DNA of 64,000 nt from Treponema sp. (GTDB lineage: Bacteria > Spirochaetota > Spirochaetia > Treponematales > Treponemataceae): positions 1 through 64,000 of the forward strand of contig JAFXSM010000036.1 of NCBI GenBank assembly GCA_017525605.1, in the 5' to 3' direction. How positions within the stretch are numbered: the stretch's first letter is position 1; the number at the start of each line of letters is the position of its first letter. Shown here piece by piece: positions 8,084-16,606 of this stretch. The notes beneath the pieces are model-generated. The model searched no databases and was not told where the DNA came from. It saw only the letters and a list, made by a program, of their open reading frames with translations. The translations under genes were made by a program, and so were the position numbers.

Positions 8084-8842
8084 ATGACGATATTCGCATC
8101 AGACCTTGATAACACTCTAATCTACTCTTACAAGCACGACATCGGAATGCGAAAGCGGAATGTTGAAATTTATCAGTCGAGGGAAATTTCGTTCGTGACG
8201 GACAGGACGCATTCGCTTCTTGAAAAGGTGAAGGAGAAAGCGATTTTCGTGCCGGTCACGACGCGTTCTATTGAACAATACAAGAGAATAGATTTCGGAA
8301 TCGGAAAGATAAAATACGCGCTCACCTGCAACGGCGGTGTTCTTCTGGTGGACGGAGAAAAAGATTCGGATTGGTATGAGGAATCGAAAAGAATCGCAGA
8401 GCAAAGTTTGTGCGAACTACAGAAAGGAATATCGATTCTTGAAAAAGACGCGAACCGCAAATTCGAAATCCGCTTCATCGAAAATCTTTTTGTCTTTACG
8501 AAATGCGAAAATCCTAGCGAAACAATCGAAAACTTAAAATCGCAGCTTGACTGCACTCTCGCAGAAGTTTTTTCGAACGGAGAAAAAATCTACATCCTGC
8601 CGAAAAAGCTCGACAAAGGCTCGGCCGTGAAAAGATTCAAGGAAATGATGGATGCAAAAAAAATCATCTCGGCTGGCGACAGCGAATTCGACATTCCGAT
8701 GCTGGAAGCTTCCGACATCGCGCTTATTCCGTCGGATTTTCACTGGCAGCTCAACGATTCGATCCCGCGAATCCTAAAAAACGATGACGAGACAGTTTTC
8801 TCGGATTTTATTCTTGAGAACGTGCTAAAAGCATTGGAATAG
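8084..8842 (+). CDS. HAD-superfamily phosphatase of the Ter biosynthetic module
   Basis: The 252-residue protein has the haloacid dehalogenase motifs in order. DLDNT at 7-11 holds the nucleophile and acid/base aspartates, TTRS at about 60 is motif II, KGSAVKRF carries the motif III lysine, and GDSEFDIPMLEAS is motif IV. The Cof-like arrangement with a cap between motifs II and III suits a sugar- or nucleotide-phosphate phosphatase. Ter biosynthetic modules regularly include one HAD phosphoesterase, proposed to remove phosphate from the metabolite; here it faces the CitE-like gene tail to tail with only two bases between the stops. Start ATG 8084 has only a weak ribosome site. The substrate is unknown. 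Confidence 0.85.
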   Translation: MTIFASDLDNTLIYSYKHDIGMRKRNVEIYQSREISFVTDRTHSLLEKVKEKAIFVPVTTRSIEQYKRIDFGIGKIKYALTCNGGVLLVDGEKDSDWYEESKRIAEQSLCELQKGISILEKDANRKFEIRFIENLFVFTKCENPSETIENLKSQLDCTLAEVFSNGEKIYILPKKLDKGSAVKRFKEMMDAKKIISAGDSEFDIPMLEASDIALIPSDFHWQLNDSIPRILKNDDETVFSDFILENVLKALE

Positions 8843-8844
8843 TT

Positions 8845-9807
8845 TCACTCTTTTATCCCGAATTGGTCGGCAAGGAATAGGATTTTTCTTGCCCAGTTCG
8901 TGTGGGTTTTGTATTCGTTCATGCGTTCGTTGGTGGCGGAGGCGAGGACGTAGTCGTCTTTCATGTTGTTCAGACCCAAAATTGACTTTGCGTCGTCGAA
9001 ATCGGATTTTCGGACTTTGTAGGCATCGTTCACGATTTTAATCTGGTTCGGGTGGATTACGGTTTTTCCGACGAAGCCGCACAATTGGTCGCCGCGGATT
9101 TCCTGAACCATGCAGTTTTCCCAGTTGTCGCCGGAATAATATTCGAACACAGGCCCCGAAACGACGTAATCAAGACCGTAAACCGTGACAATATCGGAAA
9201 GGATGTCGGCGACAGGCTTAATCATGTAAATCGGCTCGTCTGCATGTCGGCGGAAACCGAAATTGTGGCACAAATCGTTTCCGCCGACACGGATATTCAG
9301 CACAAGTTCCTCAACCGGCTGCAACTTTTCTTTTAGCGCGTAGAGAATTTCATATCGGTTCCGCAAATCGATTATCGACGAGCTTTCGTAAATCGGCATC
9401 AGAAAAACTCTGCCCGAACTATGCGCATTTATCTCAGAAATCCGCTCGATGTATTCAGTTGAATTTTCAGTCGAGAATTTCGGAACTATGAATCCCGCAA
9501 CGATTTTCTTCTCCTCACCGAAAGACGAATAGAGTTTCGTCATCTGCTTAGGATTTCTCACGCGGATGAATATTTTCGGAAGATAAAAAGTGCGCGTATC
9601 AAGAGATTCGTATATTTTTTTGAGCGTGCATGAAAGCTGCAGCTCGGCATCCTCAACAAAATTGTCGTTAACCGCATCCTCAAGGCAAAGCGCAAGCGAG
9701 TATTTTTTCCCGAATTTTTCGTTTATAACCGATTCCGCCACGCTCTGCCTGTTCGCAGGCGAATAAAGCAAAGCACCGACGCTGTAATAGATTCCATCAT
9801 TTTTCAT
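8845..9807 (-). CDS. CitE-like TIM-barrel C-C bond lyase of the Ter module
   Basis: This 320-residue protein has the HpcH/HpaI/CitE-type barrel pattern. YSPANRQSV lies near 16, ALCLEDAV near 39 (acidic metal ligand), IFIRVRNPKQM near 79 (the catalytic-arginine region), LNIRVGGNDL near 170 and KTVIHPNQI near 248. CitE-like lyases split or join acyl units such as citryl or malyl groups on Mg2+. The variant found with Ter genes is annotated as a C-C bond lyase of TIM-barrel fold with unknown substrate. It is last in a three-gene - strand operon, 19 bases after the StiP-like gene. Confidence 0.85.
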   Translation of the reverse strand: MKNDGIYYSVGALLYSPANRQSVAESVINEKFGKKYSLALCLEDAVNDNFVEDAELQLSCTLKKIYESLDTRTFYLPKIFIRVRNPKQMTKLYSSFGEEKKIVAGFIVPKFSTENSTEYIERISEINAHSSGRVFLMPIYESSSIIDLRNRYEILYALKEKLQPVEELVLNIRVGGNDLCHNFGFRRHADEPIYMIKPVADILSDIVTVYGLDYVVSGPVFEYYSGDNWENCMVQEIRGDQLCGFVGKTVIHPNQIKIVNDAYKVRKSDFDDAKSILGLNNMKDDYVLASATNERMNEYKTHTNWARKILFLADQFGIKE

Positions 9808-9826
9808 TATTCAAATATACCACACA

Positions 9827-10876
9827 TTACGCGTCGGCAAGTTTTTTTATTATCCCGCAGCATTTGTAATGCTCCAAGTTGTATTCTTCAACCGGAACGC
9901 CTTTTTCTTCCGCGAGTTTCAGGAGATGCGCAAGCTGCGGGGAAGAAGCGAATCTTTTATCGACGAGGATTTTCCACGGAAGGCGGCGGAGGAGGACGCG
10001 CATCGCTTCGCCGATTCCGGGCTTTATAAGGTTGATGTCGTCGATTCCAAAATGAGACGCGATTTTTAAAACCTCATCGCGTCCGTTTCCTGTTGCGGAA
10101 ACAAAATCGCAGGATGCGGAATCTGAAAATTCTTTTTCGATTGAGTCCAAAAACGAATATGAAAGGTCAGATTCAAGAAGATTTTCGTAGAACACAGCCC
10201 CGTGAAAATCATCTTTTCCGATTAGGTCGTCGCGGAGAACAGTCCTGCTTATAAGCCCCGAAACAGTGCTGTTCAGGCAGGAGCTTGGAATCAGAATGTC
10301 CTCGTGCGTTCCGCAAAGCTCCGTTATGTTCGCGGGGTCGGAAATCACGGCAAGCTCGGCGGAGATTCCATCGTATTCAGAAAGCGCAGACGCGAGTTCC
10401 GAGCAAATCGCGCCCTTCCCTATCCAGCCGTCAACGAACTGGATGTCGGACGCGGAATGACGCGCGAGAATGTATTTTATCGCGTTCCCGTCGATTCCAC
10501 GCCCGCGGATTATCGAAACAGAATAATGCGGAACGTCGATTTTCCACTTCCGCTTTATGTAGTGCTTTATGAGAATTCCAATCGGGATTCCAGCACGCGC
10601 AAGAGAAACTAGAACGACGCTTTTTCCTTTCGCATTGATTATTTTCTCCGACAAAACGGCAACAGCGTCAGCAACCGGCTTTGAGAAAGTCGCAAGAGAA
10701 TGTCTGTAAACTTCCATGTATTTTTCGCTCGGAACGTATTCAATCGGAAGCATCTCGCAATAATGAATGCCTGACTGAATGAGCTTCTCGCGCTCTTCCG
10801 TCGTCTGCCCATGAATCATTCCCGTTATGTCTTTCAGAAGAATCTGAACGTCTTCTTTTTTGTATGAGCTTCTCAT
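9827..10876 (-). CDS. StiP/PELOTA-type phosphoribosyltransferase-like protein of the Ter module
   Basis: The 349-residue product matches the family annotated variously as cysteine protease StiP or phosphoribosyltransferase with a PELOTA RNA-binding domain. I see SLARAGIPIGILIKHY at about 92, HYSVSIIRGRGID at about 116, FVDGWIGKGAI at about 147 (the position of the PRPP-binding loop) and LIPSSCLNSTVSGLISRTV at about 204. The C-terminal 90 residues, including KPGIGEAMRVLLRRLPWKIL, fit the PELOTA-like segment. It starts at the ATG overlapping the upstream stop (ATGA), with AGGTGG just before. The proposed role is glycosidic-bond chemistry on a ribosyl phosphate in making a nucleoside-like compound; the protease label is doubtful. 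Confidence 0.83.
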   Translation of the reverse strand: MRSSYKKEDVQILLKDITGMIHGQTTEEREKLIQSGIHYCEMLPIEYVPSEKYMEVYRHSLATFSKPVADAVAVLSEKIINAKGKSVVLVSLARAGIPIGILIKHYIKRKWKIDVPHYSVSIIRGRGIDGNAIKYILARHSASDIQFVDGWIGKGAICSELASALSEYDGISAELAVISDPANITELCGTHEDILIPSSCLNSTVSGLISRTVLRDDLIGKDDFHGAVFYENLLESDLSYSFLDSIEKEFSDSASCDFVSATGNGRDEVLKIASHFGIDDINLIKPGIGEAMRVLLRRLPWKILVDKRFASSPQLAHLLKLAEEKGVPVEEYNLEHYKCCGIIKKLADA

Positions 10877-12054
10877 TTTTCCCACCTGATTACGCTTATG
10901 TCGCCTGAAAATTTTCGAACAGCATTTATGAGCGACAAAAGCCCCTTTTTGTTTTTTTCTTTTATCGAAGAGTCTGTTGAAGAGTCTGTTGAATAACCTG
11001 CTGAAGAATCCGTGATAATCAAGATTTTGTCGTAATAATCGAGATTGTAAATGTAAGTCGTCCGCTCCTCGTCGTAAAGGCTTGCAAGCGTGAACCGTGA
11101 ATAAAGCGGATATTTTTTGCAGCCGGAAGCGGAATCTGAATCGAAAACTGAAATCGGGCTTCTCGTGGTGGAATGTGTCCTGACGAAATTTCCGTTCTGC
11201 TCGATTTTTTTTCCTGTAAGAATCGCAGGATACATGAATTCTTCCGTGCCGAGGACGAGGATTTTTTTACCAGTCGGAGAACCGATTTTTTCTATTATGT
11301 CGCTGGCAAAACGCTCGCAGGCATTTTTGTACTCGATTGAATCGACAAGGCGGCGTGCGTTCATGTATCCGCCAACCGAAAAGAATTTGCAGCCGATTTT
11401 TGAAAAATCAACTGGAGAAACATCGATTTGATTTTCTTCCCCACGTTTCAGAACCGAATCAAAACCCGACGCGATTTTTTCAAAATTCGTCCTGTCGATT
11501 TTCTCAAGGAAAATGAAATCCACGTTCAAATTCAAATCTGAATATTGGGCATTGTCGTCTTCCGTCATCCCGTTCAGAACCGACATCACGGAAAAAGAAA
11601 TCTTCTTCTCATAAAGCTGCGTCAGCTTTCGGATTATGTTCCTGATTGTCTTTCCTGTCGAAACTTCGTCCTCAACAAAAATAATTCTGTCGGTAGAAAA
11701 AATCACTTTGTCGAAATCGTTCTTCACAAGTTTCTGTTCGGTCGCGTGGCTGTGCTCTTCCGAGAAAAAAATGTATTCGGCATCCTGAATATTCTCCCTC
11801 GTCGTCTGGATGTACGGAAAACCGGAGCAGATTGCGACTTCCGCGCCGATTGCAGTCGCCGTCTCCGCAAAACCGATAAAAAGCAGATTCTCATTTTTGT
11901 ATTTTCCGATGATTTTTTCGGCAAGCTCGTCAAAAACGGAAAGCGCAGTTGCCGGCGAAACAGGCACATGCTTTCCCTGAAGCGGATTCACAATCAGAAA
12001 ACCGCGTTTTGCATTGTTCTCTCTTTTTGCAATTGAAACAAATCTTTCGTTCAT
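10873..12054 (-). CDS. TRSP-domain phosphoribosyltransferase of the Ter module
   Basis: The 393-residue protein has two parts. The N-terminal half is a type I phosphoribosyltransferase: IGFAETATAIG near 60 and the PRPP loop IIFVEDEVSTGKT at 124-136, with the acidic pair and the STGKT phosphate loop intact. The C-terminal half is a TRSP domain, named for the motif seen here as STTRSPI around 295-301, plus LGTEEFMYPA near 268. Family context links it to the Ter biosynthetic module as a nucleobase or base-like transferase. A Ser/Thr/Asp run (SSAGYSTDSSTDSSIKE) near 355-371 looks like a flexible insertion. It begins the - strand operon and diverges from recO. Confidence 0.87.
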   Translation of the reverse strand: MNERFVSIAKRENNAKRGFLIVNPLQGKHVPVSPATALSVFDELAEKIIGKYKNENLLFIGFAETATAIGAEVAICSGFPYIQTTRENIQDAEYIFFSEEHSHATEQKLVKNDFDKVIFSTDRIIFVEDEVSTGKTIRNIIRKLTQLYEKKISFSVMSVLNGMTEDDNAQYSDLNLNVDFIFLEKIDRTNFEKIASGFDSVLKRGEENQIDVSPVDFSKIGCKFFSVGGYMNARRLVDSIEYKNACERFASDIIEKIGSPTGKKILVLGTEEFMYPAILTGKKIEQNGNFVRTHSTTRSPISVFDSDSASGCKKYPLYSRFTLASLYDEERTTYIYNLDYYDKILIITDSSAGYSTDSSTDSSIKEKNKKGLLSLINAVRKFSGDISVIRWEK

Positions 12055-12140
12055 AATACAAATTTACCATGACAGCGGGCATAATCAAACAAAATTGTTT
12101 ATTGCCTGCAAAGAACAAAAACACTAAATTCTATTTTGAT

Positions 12141-12974
12141 ATGCAATCCAGAAATATTTCATCAAAGGCACTCGTAATTTCCACAAAACCGAAAGGAGAA
12201 TCGAACAGGCTCGTGACAGTCTTCACGCCGGAATCGGGCATTTTTCTTGCGACACTGTACGGCGGACCGAAAAGCAAACTCCGCTCGCAAGTTTCCCCGA
12301 TGAATTCGGGAACGATTTATCTGTACAAGGACGAAACGAAAAACTCCGTGAAAATAAGCGACTTCAACGTAAAAAATTATCACACGTCGTTCAGGGAAAA
12401 TTTGTTCAAGTCGTTCGCTTCTTCACTCGCCTCAGAAATCCTGATGAAAACCCACTGCGCGGGAAATTCCGAGCAATCATGGATTTTGATGAACGCATTT
12501 CTCGACGGAATGGATTTTTTCGACGAAAACGAAGGCAGAATCGGACTCGTGCGCTTCCTCTGGAGATACATCGCGCTTCTCGGAATCCAGCCCGACACTT
12601 CATGCTGCTACCAGTGCGGCTCAAGTTTCTCGCGCACTGCCAAAAATCCGCACTTCTCCGTTTTGAATGGAAAAATGGCGGTCGATACCTTATCATGTAA
12701 AAATACACAGAAAAGTTCTTTCGATTTCAGGGCAAACGCATTCGTCTGCGCGGACTGCATGAAAAATCAGGAGAAAAGCGCAAGAAACTTCGAAATCGGC
12801 GCGGAGTCAATCGAATATCTTGAGAACATCTCGAACATGACTCCGAAAGAAGCAAGGGCATTGCGCATAAACGACACGATTCTCGGCGAGACAAAGAATC
12901 TGTGCCTTACGATTATCGAGAATGCAATCGGAATGCGCCTTACGACGCTCGAAGCCGCGGCAGGAATTTTGTGA
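12141..12974 (+). CDS. recO: DNA repair protein RecO
   Basis: RecO loads RecA on SSB-coated single-stranded DNA and anneals strands in the RecFOR pathway. The 277 residues from ATG 12141 start MQSRNISSKALVISTKPKGE, matching the N-terminal OB-fold of the family, and a zinc finger CYQCGSS...CADCMK appears in the C-terminal part. An upstream in-frame ATG at 12069 would add 24 unrelated residues, so I prefer 12141. The insert before the second CxxC is somewhat long. It diverges from the Ter phosphoribosyltransferase gene, and the space before that gene must hold both promoters. Confidence 0.9.
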   Translation: MQSRNISSKALVISTKPKGESNRLVTVFTPESGIFLATLYGGPKSKLRSQVSPMNSGTIYLYKDETKNSVKISDFNVKNYHTSFRENLFKSFASSLASEILMKTHCAGNSEQSWILMNAFLDGMDFFDENEGRIGLVRFLWRYIALLGIQPDTSCCYQCGSSFSRTAKNPHFSVLNGKMAVDTLSCKNTQKSSFDFRANAFVCADCMKNQEKSARNFEIGAESIEYLENISNMTPKEARALRINDTILGETKNLCLTIIENAIGMRLTTLEAAAGIL

Positions 12975-13051
12975 TTTGGAATTTGAAACGGGAACTTCGC
13001 TTTTTTGCAGAAAATAAAAAAATATAGATAAATACTCAAACGGAGGCTTTT

Positions 13052-14419
13052 ATGCGCGCAATCGACATCATCATGAAAAAAAGAGGGACGAATGTCCGGG
13101 ACGAAAACGGAAAGAAAGTTCTTGCGGGAAGCACGACGCTCACAAAAGAAGAGATAAAATTCTTGATTGACAGTTACGTTAAAGGCGAAATTCCTGACTA
13201 CCAGATGAGCTCTTTTCTGATGGCGGTCTATTTCAACGGAATGACGTTCGAGGAAACTGGTGCTCTCACCGATTCGATGCTGCATTCTGGCGACGTAATC
13301 GAACTGCACGGCGAAAAAGGCATAAAGTCGCTCGACAACGAGATTTTCGTTGACAAACATTCAACAGGCGGTGTCGGCGACAAGATTTCACTTCCGCTCG
13401 CGCCAATCGTCGCAGCGTGCGGCGTGAAAGACCCGATGATGAGCGGACGCGCACTCGGTCACACCGGAGGAACCCTCGACAAGCTTGAATCTATCGAAGG
13501 CTACAACGTCAATCTTTCCGAGGAGCAGTTCAAAGCGGGAATCGCCGAAAACGGATTTGCTATGATGGGCCAGACACCGAAAATCGTCCCTGCCGACAAA
13601 AAAATGTACGCTCTCCGTGACGTGACTGCGACTGTCGAATCAGTTCCGCTCATCACAGGCTCGATTCTCTCGAAGAAAGTCGCGGAGGGCGCGGACGCTC
13701 TCGTGTTCGACGTGAAATACGGAACTGGCGCATTCATGAAGACGAAGATTGACGCGGAAGAGCTTGCGACATTCCTCGTGAAAACTGCAAAGGCGATGGG
13801 AAAGAAAGCGGCGGCTCTCATCACGGACATGAACACTCCGCTCGGCCGTACTGTCGGAAACTTCCTCGAAATCGAAGAAACAGTCGAATGCTTGCAGGGA
13901 GAAGGACCTGCCGACGTTATGGAACTCACTTACGAGCTTGGCGCACAGATGATTCTGCTCGCGGAAAAAGCAAAGACGAAAGAAGAAGCGATTGCGATGG
14001 AAAAAGAAGCTGTCAGTTCAGGAAAAGCACTGGAGATTTTCCTTTCGAACGTCAGAACGCAGGGCGGAAATCCTGAAAAATTGATGAGCCAAATCGGAAA
14101 AAGACGAAGCGTTTTCAAAACGGAAATAAAAGCCGAAAAAGACGGATACATAACGCTCGACGCATTCAAGACAGGACTTGCTGGCGTGTATCTCGGAGTC
14201 GGAAGGAACAAATCGGACGACAAAGTTTGCGCTGACGCAGGAATCATCATGCACAAAAAGACCGGAGATTCCGTGAAAAAAGGAGAGCTCATCCTCGAAG
14301 TGTTCGGAAAGGACGAGGAATGCCTTTCTCCTGCCGTGAAAAAACTTCAGGAAGAGGCGATTTCTTATTCCGACAACGCGCCGGCAAAGAACGAGCTTGT
14401 GTTCAAGGTGATTGAATAG
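13052..14419 (+). CDS. Pyrimidine-nucleoside (thymidine) phosphorylase
   Basis: The enzyme splits thymidine, deoxyuridine or uridine with phosphate into base and (deoxy)ribose-1-phosphate. The 455-residue protein shows the family core clearly. DKHSTGGVGDKIS near 109 is the phosphate-binding loop, followed by MMSGRALGHTGGTLDKLE and then KYGTGAFMKT. The length and the N-terminal MRAIDIIMKKRG fit the pdp/deoA group. A GGAGG ribosome site precedes ATG 13052. recJ starts nine bases after its stop, so the two are probably co-transcribed. Whether thymidine only or all pyrimidine nucleosides are used cannot be told from sequence; I leave the symbol empty for that reason. Confidence 0.93.
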   Translation: MRAIDIIMKKRGTNVRDENGKKVLAGSTTLTKEEIKFLIDSYVKGEIPDYQMSSFLMAVYFNGMTFEETGALTDSMLHSGDVIELHGEKGIKSLDNEIFVDKHSTGGVGDKISLPLAPIVAACGVKDPMMSGRALGHTGGTLDKLESIEGYNVNLSEEQFKAGIAENGFAMMGQTPKIVPADKKMYALRDVTATVESVPLITGSILSKKVAEGADALVFDVKYGTGAFMKTKIDAEELATFLVKTAKAMGKKAAALITDMNTPLGRTVGNFLEIEETVECLQGEGPADVMELTYELGAQMILLAEKAKTKEEAIAMEKEAVSSGKALEIFLSNVRTQGGNPEKLMSQIGKRRSVFKTEIKAEKDGYITLDAFKTGLAGVYLGVGRNKSDDKVCADAGIIMHKKTGDSVKKGELILEVFGKDEECLSPAVKKLQEEAISYSDNAPAKNELVFKVIE

Positions 14420-14428
14420 GACACGGCG

Positions 14429-16606
14429 ATGAAAACTTGGAACAAAAAGCCGATAACTGTCACTGTCGTAAATTCAATTTCCGCAAAATACAAAATCGAC
14501 ACTCTCACGGCCGTCATCCTTGCGCGAAGGGGAATCACGGAAGGAAATGACATCGAATTTTATCTTGAGGACAACGCAAGGTATCTGCACAATCCATTTT
14601 TGTTCAGCAACATGGAAGATGTCGTTGACAGGATTCTTCAGGCAAAGGACGAGGGCGAGAAAGTCCTCATATTCGGCGACAGGGACGTGGACGGAATAAC
14701 ATCGACGACAATTCTCTACGATTATCTCACTTCAATCGGAATCGACGCGCAGACACGGCTTCCGGGCGGCACCGACCCTTACGGACTGAATCTGAAGGCT
14801 ATCGACGATTTCGAAAAGGAGAACGGAACTCTCATCATCACTGTTGACTGCGGAATCTCGAACGTGAGCGAAATCGCATACGCCGCCGACAAATGCATGG
14901 ACGTAATCGTGCTCGACCACCACAATCCGCCTGACGTGCTCCCGGAGCCTGCGATAATCATCGACCCGAAATGCGAGGATTCAGGCTATCCGTTCAAGGA
15001 CATCTCTGGCTGCGCTGTCGCGTACAAAGTCGTGACTGCGCTCAGGTTTGCTATGAGCGATTTGTACAAGAACGAGGTCGCGCTTCTCAACGTCCGCCGT
15101 GACGCACAGAACAAAGACAAAATGTTCGTTGACGTTATGAAGATAGAAAACCTCGTGGAAAAATCTTCGATAACGGAAGAAGTCGAGATTGGCACGCCGA
15201 TTTCGAACACGCGTCTTCTGAATTACTTGAGCGGACAACAGATTTTCGTCTGGGACGAGAAAAGCACAAAGAACGCTCTTTACGAGCTTTTCGGAACGGG
15301 AGCGGAATTCAACTGTTTCGATTTCAGAAATTCAGTCACGGAATTCTGGCCGTCGTTCAAAACGCTTTCTCTTTCCGATATGCGCAAAAAATCGAAAATC
15401 GCAGTTTACAACCCGGAATTCGACACGGAAATCAGCGCATTCTTCAATATTTTCGTGACATACCACGACACTTACATCAGCAAGCACTTCCCGGGATATG
15501 TGAAATCGAACGAGCGGGACTTGCAGCTTGTCGCGCTTGCAGCCCTTGCCGACATCATGCCTCTCAAAAACGAGAACCGCATTTTCGTCAGAAAGGGAAT
15601 CGAATCGATGAACAAGGGAAATTCGAGGGAAGGTCTTCTGGAGCTTCTTTCGGTTCAGAATCTGCTCGAAAAGAAAATCACCAGCACAGACATATCGTGG
15701 AACATAAACCCGGTTCTCAACGCAACTGGTCGTCTCGGACAGCCTGAACTCGGTCTGGACATTTTTCTCACGAAAGAAAACGACAAAAGGCGCGAGCTGA
15801 TAAACGAAGTCATATCGATGAACGCAAAACGAAAGCAGTTCGGAATGGACGCGTGGGAAATCGGCAACCCGAAAGCGAAGGAGTCGATCAAAAATCACGG
15901 CGACAAGCTCTGCGTAATCCTGGACGAAAAGATAAACAGGGGCGTTTCGGGAACGCTCGCGGCAAAACTCGTCCAAACTTACAACGTGCCTTCGATTGCG
16001 ATGACGATTGTTGACGACACCGTAATCGGCTCAATGAGAAGCTGCCGCGGTTTTGACGTGACGACATTCCTCGACGCAATCGACGAAGCAGGTGCCAGCG
16101 TGGACGCGGACGGAGAGAAGAAAGGTCTTTTCATCAGCCACGGCGGACACAACTACGCGGCAGGTTTCAGTTTCGAGAAAAGCAAAATCGAAGAATTCGA
16201 AAAGGCACTTGCGGAACAGATTCCGAACATCCACCTTTCAGACGACGACGGCGAAGTAATCGACATCGACGCGGAACTCACAGGAAAAGAGCTTACGCCG
16301 AAAATCCTTGATTTGGTCGATTTGTTCGAGCCGTACGGAGAAGCGAACAGGGAGCTTGTATTCCTCAGCAAAAACATGCGGATCGAGGATTATCTCATCA
16401 TGGGAAAGGAAAGCCAGCACCTGAAGCTCACTCTGAACACCGGAAAGATGAAATGGCCGGCGATTTTCTGGAGCGGAGCGGAGCATCTCCACACTGAGTT
16501 CGACAAGGGCGACATGATTGACGTGATTTACACAATCGAGCGGAACACCTACAACGGCAACACAACGCCGCAGATGAGGCTGATAAGCGCATGGAGAAGC
16601 AAATGA
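14429..16606 (+). CDS. recJ: Single-stranded-DNA-specific exonuclease RecJ
   Basis: RecJ degrades single-stranded DNA 5' to 3' in recombination and mismatch repair. The 725-residue protein has the DHH-family motifs: FGDRDVDGITS near 88-98, VDCGIS near 138, LDHHNPPDVLP near 156, and the DHHA1 signature SHGGHNYAAGFSF near 568. The C-terminal OB-like part follows. The length exceeds the 577 residues of E. coli RecJ; the extra is an insertion at about 205-330 between the DHH core and the next conserved segment (ALADIMPLKNENR). The stop overlaps the ATG of the M23 gene downstream. Confidence 0.92.
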   Translation: MKTWNKKPITVTVVNSISAKYKIDTLTAVILARRGITEGNDIEFYLEDNARYLHNPFLFSNMEDVVDRILQAKDEGEKVLIFGDRDVDGITSTTILYDYLTSIGIDAQTRLPGGTDPYGLNLKAIDDFEKENGTLIITVDCGISNVSEIAYAADKCMDVIVLDHHNPPDVLPEPAIIIDPKCEDSGYPFKDISGCAVAYKVVTALRFAMSDLYKNEVALLNVRRDAQNKDKMFVDVMKIENLVEKSSITEEVEIGTPISNTRLLNYLSGQQIFVWDEKSTKNALYELFGTGAEFNCFDFRNSVTEFWPSFKTLSLSDMRKKSKIAVYNPEFDTEISAFFNIFVTYHDTYISKHFPGYVKSNERDLQLVALAALADIMPLKNENRIFVRKGIESMNKGNSREGLLELLSVQNLLEKKITSTDISWNINPVLNATGRLGQPELGLDIFLTKENDKRRELINEVISMNAKRKQFGMDAWEIGNPKAKESIKNHGDKLCVILDEKINRGVSGTLAAKLVQTYNVPSIAMTIVDDTVIGSMRSCRGFDVTTFLDAIDEAGASVDADGEKKGLFISHGGHNYAAGFSFEKSKIEEFEKALAEQIPNIHLSDDDGEVIDIDAELTGKELTPKILDLVDLFEPYGEANRELVFLSKNMRIEDYLIMGKESQHLKLTLNTGKMKWPAIFWSGAEHLHTEFDKGDMIDVIYTIERNTYNGNTTPQMRLISAWRSK

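Noticed and set aside
12069..12140. Upstream ATG as the recO start
   Set aside because: The 24 extra residues do not match RecO N-termini, which begin close to the residues after ATG 12141.
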